A stretch of DNA of 64,000 bases from Anopheles merus. Lineage: Eukaryota > Arthropoda > Insecta > Diptera > Culicidae. Of this stretch, positions 14,113 through 26,746 are shown one piece after another (positions within the stretch are counted from its first letter, which is position 1; the number at the start of each line of letters is the position of its first letter). A program made the translations under genes and the position numbers. The notes beneath the pieces are model-generated. The model was given only the letters and a program-made list of their open reading frames with translations. It was not told where the DNA came from and ran no database searches. The stretch covers positions 7,671,259 through 7,735,258 of the forward strand of contig NC_054085.1 in assembly GCF_017562075.2 (NCBI RefSeq), read 5' to 3'.

Positions 14113-14139
14113 CCACGAGTTGTCTTTAAACTGCGCCAT
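14113..14139 (-). CDS. Putative first coding exon (nine codons)
   Basis: The minus strand reads AACATGG (good Kozak context), nine codons (MAQFKDNSW) and then the consensus donor GTAAGTGT, with the intron starting at 14112. The sequence further upstream (14.2-16.0 kb) would be 5'UTR and promoter. I do not recognise the gene, and no acceptor exon that continues it could be fixed. It may belong with the terminal exon at 2214-2395, which would make one gene with an intron of about 12 kb. A chance ATG plus donor cannot be excluded. Confidence 0.3.
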
Positions 14140-17100
14140 GTTGGAATGGCCGGCTTACAGGTGATTCGCTGTTGGGTTACTACGCTTCTGGTGTTCACAT
14201 TCGACGGAAACAGTTGTTACCTGGTGTGTTTAGAGCGTTTATTTTTTTTCTAAACGGTTCAATGATCGTCAAAACATTGTCAGTGTACACTGTGTGGCCT
14301 ATCAGCCCCCTTGCGCCCTTGGTAATTGATCAATTGACACTCGTCACACTGGTCACTAGTTGTAAGCGTTTGAAACTCGCACACCCGGACACACAGATAC
14401 AATGCTTACACACGGTGCTATTTAATGGTAGAAGCCTTTTTTGCCCTTTTAACTACTACACACCACGTTTCAATAACAAGGGACTGGGGATAACCAATAG
14501 ACACTATGTACACACACCAAGTAAGCTCATTCACAAAAAACGGCACTATTTCAAAAAAGCCCTTGCACTAATACACAGATTGAAAGCAAACTTGCGTGAG
14601 AAAGTGTACCATTTCATACTCTCAAGCAAAGGCAAACTAGCAGCATCACTTTTGGGGAATGCAACACCGGCCTCAATGGAAAACCGTCGGAAGAAATCTT
14701 GGAGTAGAAAGCACTTGACACTTTTTATTTTCGGGCGAGAAAGATGACAGAAATGGACCACTTTTAATTTGCTGACAGTTATGGTCTGTCACACGCGCGA
14801 TATCTTCCAATCGCAGTATGCTTTGCCTAGTTTTTGGGACTGGGCTGCACGATGGTACTTTTCACACTGAAAGTGGGCTAGAAAATTTAATTTTCCTTTC
14901 AAGCACTAGCACACCATTTTCCATCTCCGTACGGTCTAGCTTTTCCTTTTACTTTTCGTCTAGCACGGCACCATCAGATGCTCACGATCGATTAACACAG
15001 CCGCAAGGCTTCCACTCTCGAAGTGCACTCTTTCGATTTTCTGGGCGAAGCTGCTTAGCTCATTTCTTTTTCGGATATTTGATGCACTCAAACTATCGCA
15101 TACACACACATACAAACCAGGGGGACGTGAAGTAAAAGTAACAAAATAAAACCTTCATATACACACTAGCAAGCACATCTGTTGCACCTTTGCACCGCTG
15201 CCACATACTCTTCTAGGACGCACGTGTTAATTCGCTGACTCGCGTTGCTTTAGCTTTTTTGAGGTCGACACTGCGAATTTGACTAAAACCCATCAAATGA
15301 CAGCGTGACGCGCAGGGGATTTTCTCCAATTTCGCTTTCGCACGGAGGTTTTTGCTTTTATTTCCACTATGTTGGTCTGCAATTAAACACGATGAACTTG
15401 TACGTTTTATTTTTGCTGTTTTGTTTGCACTCAGTAAAATGAGACGAACGGAAAGCGAGTACAGCAACCGTCTACACACAATGCTTCCTTTGATCGAGCG
15501 ATGGATGCCGCTGCCGAAGCACTCTTTTCAACACACACGAAAAAAGTGGACAGATTTTCATCAGCAACCGATTAGCAGATTATTCGTCCCGTGACGATGA
15601 ACAACATGATTTTGTGTCATTTGTCGTATTCGAACGCCACCATGCAAGCAGTCGGGTTCTTTTTACTCGCACTGTGCGTGTGTGTTTGTGTCACTATCCA
15701 CACGCGGTTTATTTTTCGTGTTTGTTTGCTCCCGCCGAGCTGTTCTACATTTTCCACCCGACGCCCCCTTCCCACCGCAAACGCGGCGCTATTTTGTGCG
15801 CAACGTGACGCGCTCTAACGCACTGACGACAAACAACTCTCGCTGGAAGCTGTGTCTTTGGGGGGTTCTTGATTTATAAGCGATAGATTTTTTTTCACTC
15901 TGCGATATTTCTAGCTCGTACTGGAAACCATACAAATGCTCGATCACACGTCACTGACCCACAAAGCTTCAAACACTATCGCCGCGAATGGTTCGCTCCG
16001 TCTTGTAGCTTGGTTTTGGTACTGTATCGTGTGTTAACGCTCGCGAATTAAATGCCGATTTGCCGATGCCGACCAAAACAACGGTTCGTTTGAACGCAAT
16101 GGACCGCGCAGTTGAACAGCAAGCACCCTGCGAAAGCAACAGTTGGAAAGACTATGAAACAACCCTCGGACGATACCGGGCCCCTAGAGACGGGCTCCAT
16201 GAAATCGCTCGCGACTTGCTTCAGTGGTGGTGGGATGTGTTTGAAAAAAAATGGCGGGTAAACCTAAAAGAACCGTACCTTGACTCGGTTTGTTGGAATT
16301 ATGATGATACGATTTTCCATAATTATCAATAGTTTTGACCTGCCTTATAATTTTTTCAAGATTTTTCAAGTTTTAATATTTATTGTTAACCTTCCTCTCG
16401 TAGATCCATTACCAGACTGATTCCTTTCTTTTCGGCACCTTTCTCTAGAACCTGTTGCTATGTATACTAGATCGTTTTCTTCAAACATTATATCCATCCC
16501 ATTTACCAGGCCTGCTTTTGTATAATTGTCAAATCTTCATTAATTTATTGTAACCATTGTAAAAATAACTCGTTAATCATACTCTCGTTCTCTAGAAAGA
16601 TCTCATGCGATACTTCTTGAGCTGTGAGCCGCTATACATAAATTGATTTTATATAATGAAATTCTCGCCTACATCAGCAAGTAACAAAGATGATTTACCA
16701 ATTATGTGCTCTTAATGAATCAATTTGTACCAATTGTATTTTTTCACAATGTATCCATATAATTTGAAATCAAAATATGTTACTCATAATGCAAGAATAT
16801 GTTTTTCTGCGTTGGGTAATTTCAAAACATTTAGATTTATTCCTTATGCTAAAAACGTGTTAAAATGGATGTTCGTTATAAGAGAGTAATAAATAAGATG
16901 AAATTAAATGAATCTTTTCTAGAAGTGAATGTAACTTATTTTTAACAAAACAGTTCTATGATGTCTTATAATATAAGCTCAAAAAGAATCGGAGAAAAAT
17001 AATAATGATTTCTGTTTTGGAAATCACTTGATGCAAGCTGGTATTAGAACAAAGAATTATCGTATCTTATCTTCTGAACATCAAACCCAAACATTGGACA

Positions 17101-18631
17101 AAGAGACCTAAAGGCCCTGCACCTTTACGATACACCTGTAGGCTAGTACGCATCAGCCACTCTCTTTGTGCCGAGCTCAGCAGAAATTGAGAAACACACA
17201 TGGAGAGCGAACACCTCTCTCGTTTGAACGTTTGAGAGAATATGGCTCATGTTGGCAACGGTTTGTCAATAAATGTTCCCTGCCATACTAATCCATTCAT
17301 AAAGATGTTCATTTACAAAAAAATGAAATAAAATAGCCAATGAGTGAAATTATGTTTTACTTTATGGTTTATTCTGTTTGTTTCCTGATTTAACCTAAGG
17401 TCATAAAGTAACTTAAAACAGAAAATATAAAGCTTTGATTTTTTCTTCAAAATTGCTTAAAGATTTGTATAATAAGTTAATTTAAATAAAATATCGACAA
17501 AGGTTTCACTATACATTACAAAACTAATTACGCATCATTGTTAATGTAAAATAAACTAAACGGCCCGTTTCTCTCCTACAACGAGGCTAAGCTCCTTCAC
17601 ATAAGCAAATGCCCACGAACTGCCCACTAGACAGCCGGTTTATCGATTTCAACTTGCAAATTAATTCACCAACCAAGAAATGCGAATTGCGTTCGAAGAA
17701 ACTTCTTGTAGGATCATCGATGCGTGGACACGCACCAACAACAGACAGAAGAAAAAAAGAGTTAACAGCTTTACAACAATCTGCTCACGTCCCCGCGTCG
17801 GCGATAGTTCCGCTACCGATGGCCTGATAGAGAAAGCTGTGCGATCGAGAAAGGTTCTGCAAGAAAGAGTGTGCCAATTGTTTCGAACACGTGTTCCGAT
17901 GCCTCGATCGATTGCTATTGGCTAGCGTGTTAACATTGCTGCGTTGCTGCTCGATTATCCTAAAAAGCTCTATAAAGATGGGCAGGTGAAAGGGGTAGAA
18001 AACAATTTAACTTTCAATTAAACCCCACCGCATCATCTGTGATTTAGACGTTTAGAAAATAAAACTGATGCTGAGACGAAGGAAATAATAAAAAACAACC
18101 GCATAAACAGCAAATGGAAAACGAAAGCAAATGAAACATACTGAACCCGTTTCTAGATTGATCAGCGCATCAATCGCGTCTCGCTTTTATCAGCTCGACG
18201 AAGTGGTAGAGATAGTGTGCCCGAAAACTCGGCACCTAAATTGAGTGATTGAAATTTGAATCTCAACGGTTCGCTTTCGGTTTGTTTGTTTTAAGCTCCA
18301 TTCGGGCCATTACGCATACACTCAACACGCGACGCCAAACCGTTCTAATGCTGAACAGCGGTTGACGATTTGTGCGGGTTGATTATAGGAAAACTAATGT
18401 CTGTTCGTTCTGGGATAATGCGGAAGGCAGTGGACAACCATTTGACGCATGGCATATTAATCAGAGTAAATAATATCCAAAGCCACAGTTGTACGGTGTG
18501 TGTTCGGGTGGATAGGCCATAGCAAAATGATTTTTTTTTGTTGCTTATTTGGCGTAGCTTGGTACCACAAATGGGTTTAGCAATGAGTGACTTATAAATT
18601 ACCCGTAGTAAGACAGACATTCTTAAGGAGA
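14140..18631. other. Gene-free stretch
   Basis: No gene supported. 14.2-16.0 kb is mixed composition with CA/TG-rich runs, consistent with 5'UTR or promoter of a minus-strand gene. 16.3-17.6 kb is strongly AT-rich. 17.6-18.6 kb is mixed, with only short frames. Confidence 0.5.
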
Positions 18632-19146
<515 letters not shown>

Positions 19147-19380
19147 GACCTTTGACCCAAGATAGGTGAATTGTGGGACAACTTCAAAAGTACGTTCACG
19201 TGTCTGTACGTGTCTGTTGCCACCATCAGTTTGGTCTTTGCCTCGTTTATCTGCAATCAAAATTTCTCTGTCGCTTACTCGATCGCTTGGTAGGCTTCTG
19301 CTACATAGGAGAATAGCAGACCAATGATATCTATATTATCAGCATATGCCAGGATCTGCGTTGACTTATAGAAGATCAAA
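19147..19380 (-). mobile_element. Decayed non-LTR retrotransposon, RT fragment
   Basis: Minus-strand translation gives IFYKSTQILAYADNIDIIG (19380 towards 19324), then VAEAYQAIE, then INEAKTKLMVAT, interrupted by stops. This is the order around the catalytic YADD box and the following INExKTK motif of insect LINE reverse transcriptases. Here the second catalytic Asp has become Asn (YADN). The frame runs towards the conserved (F/Y)xYLGS motif, where the alignment meets the (GTAA)n array. It is a dead fragment. The clade (RTE or Jockey-like) was not determined. Confidence 0.75.
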
Positions 19381-19626
19381 TTAAATTAGAGCAGTAAAAT
19401 GAACGTAGGTGGAGGGAAAATATGTGTCAGATAAATAGTCGCATTGATAGAATTTTTCAATAGAAAAATCGTGCTGTGGTCGATTAATAGTCTGCTTACG
19501 ATTTTTATTCAAATGGAAACTCCTTTATCTTTTTAATTACTCATGCAACAATTCTGATAAAAATATGTTAGAAATATACAGTTTTCAAAACTTGTAGGGC
19601 CATTTTGCTGTGAATATTATGTAAAG

Positions 19627-19720
19627 TTCTTCTTCTTCTTCTCTTTGGCTCAACAACCGTTGTCGGTCAAGGCCTGCCTGTACCACACTACTTGTGGGGT
19701 TGGCTTTCAGTGACTTATAA
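19627..19720 (-). mobile_element. SINE 3' fragment, long subfamily
   Basis: On the minus strand it consists of AAGTCACTGAAAGCCAA, a variable part, GGCAGGCCTTGACCG, then AACGGTTGTTGAGCCAAAG and an (AAG)n tail. The same blocks occur in the better copy at 41854-42037. The tRNA-derived head is missing, so this is a 5'-truncated copy. Confidence 0.7.
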
Positions 19721-19820
19721 GCCTCCATATTTGTTTATATCAAATATGTTTTTGCCAGTGACAGGGTTAAACACTTTTTTGTAATTTTTGTTTTACTAAA
19801 TAAATTTTTGTTTATTCTAA

Positions 19821-19968
19821 TCTTCTTCTATTTGACGTAACGTCGTACTTGGACATGCCGGCCTATACAGGATAATCAATCCTTGCTACGGTCCATTCTG
19901 GGCTTGAACCCATGACGGGCATGTTATTGAGTTGTTCGAATTGACGACTGTACCACGGGTCCACCCCT
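19821..19968 (-). mobile_element. tRNA-derived SINE, nearly complete, short subfamily
   Basis: The minus strand has both internal RNA polymerase III promoter boxes: A box TGGTACAGTCG (complement of 19945-19955) and B box GGTTCAAGCCC (complement of 19900-19910), about 35 bases apart as in tRNA genes. A body of about 75 bases follows, ending in ATAGAAGAAGA. This is the best evidence in the window that the family is a tRNA-derived SINE with a GAA/AAG-type tail. Confidence 0.8.
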
Positions 19969-20549
19969 TCTAATTCTAAGTTATTCTAATAAATAACCCA
20001 TTAGATATCCCTATATTTTCCTATGTATATCTCTTTCTTTTTATTTTTGTTCTTGACTTGACTGAAACCAAAAACGGCGTCTTCGACTAACATGCAGCTC
20101 ACACGCTCTCTTGAAGCTGCCGTACAGCTGCACAACAGCGATCAGCGCATGACAGCAAACGCAAAGCAAACCAGCTGTCATCATTGACGGCTCGAATTCG
20201 GTACTTGGGTATTCGCTGCACAGAGAAGAGAAAAAAAAACTTTCCTCGGACGCAAAAATCTATCCTGTTTTCCATAATTATTCTTTCCTCACTTCCCGGA
20301 CACTAGCAACGGCACTGCAGCGGAGCAACAGTGCAATCGTCTGTCCCAATCTTCCACCAACCGAAAATCAATCGGCAAGGCAAAGCTTCCAGTTTCCGTG
20401 ATACAACACCGACAATCTCGGTCGCCAGTGCTTCCCATCTTTTGTTATTGTGGCCACTGTGGCGTACGCTGCACCGTGTTTGATGCATTTGGCTGCCAAG
20501 ATTTGCTAGAGTCGAGTGCTGAGTGATAGTGCGACGGTCCGGTCCGAAA

Positions 20550-23500
20550 ATGATAACCATCGATAAGATCAAGGAAAACTTTCCCATCCATTGGCACGTG
20601 TGGAATAATGATTATCAGGAGCTGCAGCAAGCCATCGGCGAGAAAACGGTAAGAACGGAAACAACGGAAAACAAGTGCTCCTCTTCCGGGACGAATGTGG
20701 GTTGGATAGCCTCCCACCCTTACACAGGATGCCCTCAGTAGAAGGCATACGTTGGCACGAAAAAATGTGATTAATCTAATTAGTGTCCTCGCGGTCGCGG
20801 TCTAATTCGATTAGACCGGTAACAACAATGGGCAGCCGTTTTGTGTGCGAAAACAAATAATCACGCCATGGAGAGGGGGGAGGTGGGGGCCACAAAATTA
20901 ATGAATCATTCAACTGATTTCCCCCGAGACGCACATTGATCGGTGTGGAAATGTTTCTATTTTCTCGCTTTTTTCCCTCTCCCCTCTGACGGTGATATTT
21001 TCTCATTTTTCACCCTCACCCGCTCACTGCCGTTTTAGCATGACCTGGAAAAGCTGGATCCACGGGGTCGAACACCGCTAATGCTGGCGGTAAAACTGTG
21101 TCACCTGGAATGCGTCAAAGCGCTGCTGGCCGCTAAATGTAACGCCAACGTCGAATGTGACGGATGGTCAGGTATGTTGCGCGCGCCCCGACCAAACTCT
21201 GCTTTATGCTCACTCACTCGCCTTTGCTTTTTTGCTCCTCCCAGTCGTACAGGAAGCCGTCTGCTCCGGTGATCCGAACATTCTGACCGCCATCCTGGAG
21301 GTGCGTGATCTGCAACGGCACATCAAGCGCGTTTCGCACGTGCCCCAGCTGCTGCAGCACCTGCAGGACACGCCCGACTTTTACATCGAGATGAAGTGGG
21401 AATTCACCAGCTGGGTGCCGCTAATGTCGCGCGTCTGCCCGAGCGACACGTACAAGGTGTTCAAGCGAGGCTCGAACGTGCGCATCGACACGACGCTGCT
21501 CGGCTTCGACAACAACACCTGGCAGCGGGGCAACCGGAGCTACATCTACAAGGGCCAATCGAAGACGGCGAGCATGATCGAGATCGATCACGACACGGGC
21601 GAGGTGTCGGTCGAGCACATGCGCAACATCGAGGACGAAAACATCGACGGCATCCGGCCGAGCCGGGAGGCGGTGAACCTGCGCCTGCAGGCCCCGGTCA
21701 TCTGCAACCACATCGACATGGACAAGATCAGCTTCGAGCGGAACAAGTCCGGCTTCTGGGGGTGGCGCAGCGAGAAGGTCGAATCCATCAACGGGTACGA
21801 GTGCAAGGTGTACGGGGCGAGCAACGTGAAGTTTATCACGCGCACCCGCAACGAACACTTGGGCAGTGAGCAGGCGAGGGTGAAAAACTCCCGCACCCCG
21901 CTACAGCACTTCCTCGGCATGACGGAGGAAGACTACGACCATGCGGCGGTGGCCGGTTCGAGTACAAGTGCGCTTAGGGGAGGAGAGCAGCCGCCGCCCA
22001 GTGCCCCGTCGTCGCCGTGTAACAATGGTTCGGAGGATCGCACGCCGGACGGAGCGGAGGGCGAGTGCAGTGGCACCGCGCAGGATGCGGCACCGTCGGC
22101 CGAAGAGTACTTCTCTGACGTGGACCTGAACGGGCGAGACGTCGGTAAACCAAAGCGAATCACTGCCAAAGAGCAAATGTTTAAGGCCAACATCTGGCTG
22201 AGCGAAGAGTTCCCGATCAAGCTGCAGGAGCAGGTGCTGCCGATACTGGACCTCATGTCCACGATGGCCAGCCCGCACGTGTCGAAGCTGAAGGACTTTA
22301 TTACAATGCAGCTGCCGTCCGGATTTCCCGTTAAAATTGGTACGATTTTCGTACGACACGTAATACAGGGTTTCCCACGATTTATTGGTCAGTTCCCATG
22401 ATTTTTTGTTGCGTTCCCACGATTTTTTGGTCGTATCCCATAGATTTTTGGTTCGTTCCCATAATTTATTGGTATTTTCCGATTGGATATCAATACAATT
22501 GGACCAAAAAATTCTGCGAAACGACCGAAAAATCGTGGGAACGCACCAACAAAATATGAGAACCCACCAAAAATTGATGAGAACCGACCTATAAATCGTG
22601 GGAAACCCTGTAATGCCGGGTCTGTTCAATCATACTAATCGGATGTCTTCACTTTTGTTTTTAGAAATTCCACTCTTCCACGTGCTGAATGCGGTCGTCA
22701 CGTTTGGGAACGTTTTTGCGATCGAAAACCCGGTCCCGCATGTCAGCCATATCCGCGAAAGCGACGAGCGGGTAACGTGCGTGATCGATGACGCGTGCTT
22801 CGAAGCGCCAAGCGGGTACGGTGTCCGTCGGGGCATCGCCGACTTCCGGCAGCAGCTCACGTTCGAGGACGAGGACGAGCTGATGCAGTTCGCCATCCAG
22901 CAGAGCCTGGTCGATTCGGGCAGCGAGAACGACAAGGTGGACATTTGGGAGGCACTCAAAGCGCCGAGACCACTGACACCGCTGTACTACGAGGACGAGC
23001 AGCTGCAAAGGTATGGAAAGGGTGCTGCCGGGAGTGGTAACTGTGAAGTTTTGGGGAAAAGATTGTTTGAAATGTTTGGTCCAGTATACCCGTTCACTGC
23101 ATAGATTTAGAAGATCTGTTCATCTTACCTGTTTGATTCTACTTTTTTTTCTAATCGTTTTGTGTTTTTCGATCCTCACTCAAAACCTTCTTCCCTTTTT
23201 TTAACTCAAAACTAAAATCCCGGATTTTTAATACTCTCTCTCCGTTTCTATTCTTTTCTCTTTTTCTATTTTTTAACCAATCTAAAAACGCACACATGTT
23301 TTTTTTACACTAAAATCCCTGTTGCGTCCATTTTTTTAAATGCTTTAATGCAACATCATGCTTTCGCGAACATTCCTGTAATTGTCGACTGTCGTGTCCG
23401 TTTTCCCGCATAACATCCCCGTAGTTCCTCTGGTCGAGCGACCTCACCCGAGACGAAAAAATCGGGAAACTCACTGATGGGTGGCATGCTGCCCACTTCC

Positions 23501-24869
23501 ATCGCTAGAAGTCCGCTAAAGAATTTGTTTTCCAAAAGTTAATCAGCTTTCGCTATACGCGCTTTTTAAATGTGTGTTATTGTGTGCGTGTGCGTCACTG
23601 CTTAAAAGTACTTTTTATCAAAGCAAACTTTTGTGTAAGCTTTTGTGTAGTGATCAACGAAAGGAGGGCACACAAAACACACATTCCCCTGTGTCTGATT
23701 TATCAAACCATCCCACCAGAAAATTGTTTAACAATTTAGTGTCAAATTTGATTTCGAATTCCATAGTTCTAAATTACTGTCCACCAGGCATACACGTTGC
23801 AAATAGAAACGACACGTTCCTATGGTCAATTGACAAGAATCTCCGTGCACAGACTCCTCCTCCACCACCATCATGTGTACTACTGACTGTGTGCGTTTGC
23901 ATACATGTAGTGGTGCGTAGGCCGCCACATCGCCATAGTAACGATTTCGCATATTTTGTCCACGTTGCCTAACGATCATTTTTACGTGTATGTACCATGC
24001 GTTGTACTGCTCCCTTCGTCGCCATCGACTATTCTCTGTTGCGCCCTGCCTCTGTAGGAAAGCGGATGAGTCAGGCCGCTGCTGCTGCAAACAGAGTACG
24101 AGCAGAACTTTGTGATGTAATGAACAAATTATTTATTATGTGTCTTGTAAGTCAAGCACAATTATGTAGCGCATCTAATCAAGCATTTAAGTAAACTTAT
24201 TTATTCTACCCGGTAACACATTTCATTTGTTGTTAGGCTATGTTGTTTATGATAACGCTTTAGTGCTCACTTATGCATCCTTTATGTTTTACGGTGTTAC
24301 ACTCAAATTACATTTCGTTGATGAATATGTTTCGCTTCGTGTACTGAATTCGCCTCGCAGTGTAGGAAATGTATATTTGCCAACCCCCTCCCTTCACAAA
24401 CACTGTCCGCCGTAGATGCTGGTCCACTCTCCACCTTCCCTTCCTATTGAATAATCTGCATCTCCCAAAATATGTGAGTCGATTTCGCTGCTGTAAAAAA
24501 ACCCCTCAAAATCCCCCAAAAAAACCGTATTGCTAGTACAACAACAAAAAACCCACACCATGGTTCGCTTCTCTATGTTGTGTAATTCACAGAGCTTTGC
24601 AAGAATCACTGATAACCGGATTTCAAAGCAGTAGCGCAGCGACCGCCGCCGCCGCCTCCACGCTCCCTCCCGCCCTAGCCCTCGACCATCCGGGTGGTCC
24701 AGCGGATGCCTCGCCGGACGAACCCGACTCCGTGCCCGACTATCTCGACCCGAACCTCGAGCTGGCAATCAAGCTGAGCCAGGAGGAGGAAACGCGCCGC
24801 GAAGAGGAACGCCGGCGGGAGGAAGAAATGTTGGCGGAAGTGTTGCGGCTCAGCTTGCAGGACAAATAG
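20550..24869 (+). CDS. Ankyrin repeat domain-containing protein 13 (ANKRD13) homologue
   Basis: Five coding exons: 20550-20648, 21039-21171, 21245-22339, 22665-23010 and 24593-24869, all with GT-AG introns in matching phase, giving 649 residues. Residues 1-90 hold the conserved start (FPIHWHVWNNDYQELQ) and ankyrin repeats (RGRTPLMLAV). Residues 100-480 form the ANKRD13/GPCR-chaperone-like domain. The C-terminus has four ubiquitin-interacting motifs: MQFAIQQSL near 515, LQRALQESL near 558 (spanning the last exon junction), LELAIKLSQ near 612, and a weaker LAEVLRLSL at the very end. The family binds Lys63-linked ubiquitin on internalised receptors and acts at the plasma membrane and late endosomes. 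The ATG at 20550 matches the family N-terminus. Intron 3 carries a MITE. An AATAAA at 25807-25812 may end the mRNA. Confidence 0.93.
22366..22610. mobile_element. Palindromic MITE with TA target site in ANKRD13 intron 3
   Basis: The left end CAGGGTTTCCCACGATTTAT (22366) is matched by the reverse complement of the right end (to 22610) with one mismatch in the first 25 bases. Both ends are flanked by TA, as for Tc1/mariner-type elements. Each arm is built of tandem units of about 21 bases of the form TTCCCAcgATTTtTTGGTcg, five on the left, so the element is a 245-bp near-palindrome with internal repetition. It encodes no protein and lies wholly inside the intron. Confidence 0.85.
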
Positions 24870-26746
24870 GGACACTACGGCCGCGGCGAAGCGATTATGA
24901 TGACGTTGGTGAAGGTGTGGAAAAAAATAGATGCTTCCGTACGAAGGTGATCGAATGCGATCGATCAACTGTAAACGAAACGACGGGTGACATTGAAATG
25001 GAGTCCTATGCAGACACAGACCCCTGCGTGCATCTTCCAACGTGCAGAAACCTCATCCCCATCCCTTACGAGGTGCTAAGCGAAGACGGGCGTAGTAGCA
25101 TGGAATTTAGACCCGGTGCGTATTATTTAATTCGAGTTAACCACAACGTATCGCAGAACGAACACAAATGCGCCAAAGGGTGCACCATCCTATCAAAGCC
25201 AAGCGCTCACGCACGAAAGGGAAAGTACAACGTGTGTGGAGTGTGGGTCGCATGCGTCAGTTGTCCCGAACCGATCCCACTTTAAACCAATTGGTACGCT
25301 GCTCCCCGGTGCTGCTCCTACCTAGTGAGTATCGCGGCCCTTTATGAGAACCACTCTTAACGTCCAATAGCTTCTTATTTATTAGTACCGTGACATTAAG
25401 TGATGCGATAGAGCAATAATGCAAACGCAAATCTTTACGCCCATTCCCATTATTCGGGTTCGAAAAGAAAACCTTCCGTTCCCGCGCAAACAAAACAAAA
25501 ACTTACCCCACACAACAAAGAGAGGGAAAAAACAATTGAAAAGGAGGTATGTTTCCTACATAGATTTATATGTACGTACGTATGAACTACGCGCTCATAC
25601 AGGTACAACAAACCAATTGATGCGTGCGCCAAAGCTGATCTTGCGGATGATTTTTTTTCGTTTTGTTTCTGTTTTTCGATAGCTGTTAATTAATGTACAC
25701 TATACCTACTACCTGAAAGGCGTAAGTAAGTAAGAGCCAAGATAAAGCAAAAACCCTAAAGTGAAATACAAAACTATTTTATACTAATCGCTTCATAATC
25801 ACAGTCAATAAATTTTATCTATTTATACTATTTTGTTTAGTATGTTTAGGCGATTTTTTGGTCTCACTCCCGGAGCTACTACTTTGACTAAAGCACGTAA
25901 TGTAATTATTCAAAAATAACCCCCCCCCCCCCATACATACCGTTTCCGTTAATACTTCTGGTACAAATCTGCTTCCCCGAAGCAGACAAAAAACCCGTCT
26001 AAATCGCGTTAACGCCTACCCTCTTTCTTTCTGTGACTATCAAATTGGTGTCAACTATCAAAACACGTGCGTCTTGGTTGTTGTTTTTCTTGTTTCCGTT
26101 TTCTTTAATTTACGCTTTAATACAATCTTATTTCACAGTTACTGCGCTAACGTGGTATGCTTTTCTTCTAAAGGCAAAGAAAATTGAGTGCAGAAAGCCC
26201 AATTTAAAAAAAAAGACGAAAAAACCGAACCAAACCTCATACACACGCAACCCGCAGTGTGTACGCGTTCTTCCGTTCGTTTGTACGACCATCCGGATCA
26301 TCCGGTGTGACGCGAGGCTTCTGGCCCCGTGTCAACAGTTTCCGGTTTAGTGTGTGTGTGTGTTTTGTTTTGCGTTTTGTTATTACTTCTCTTCGTTTTG
26401 CTTGACAGGCTTTACATGAAACCTATTGAATGTTTGGTAAAACGTATCCCTCCGTCTCTCATCCTTTCCGAGGTGTTTGCTTTCTGGGAAAGTGGGCAGA
26501 CATGACGCATAACACAATTGCTTGATTTTTGAACACACACACGCCCACACACACACACAATTGGTACTATTTACACTCATCACATCATAGCAACGGTTGA
26601 GTTGGGCTGTTTGGGTTTAGGCGACAATTAGCTTTAGGGACAAACGCTAGCGAGGAAGGACGGTACGCAAAACCACTAATAAATGCTGTAACTGTAACGC
26701 ATCTCTCGCTCCCACACACCCGCGTATGCCCACACCCGACGGTAAA
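24870..26746. other. 3'UTR of ANKRD13 and convergent spacer
   Basis: No additional gene. Likely contents are the ANKRD13 3'UTR (AATAAA at 25807-25812), a 13-base C run at 25920-25932, and the 3'UTR of the minus-strand NC2-alpha gene. The open frame 24917-25285 has no domain I recognise and is likely UTR. Confidence 0.6.

Noticed and set aside
14172..14747. 191-residue plus-strand open frame
   Set aside because: No domain, signal, splice context or biased codon use. It lies in a likely UTR/promoter region of a minus-strand candidate gene.
24917..25285. 122-residue frame after the ANKRD13 stop
   Set aside because: It follows the conserved C-terminal UIM and stop directly, and has no domain. 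It is most likely 3'UTR.
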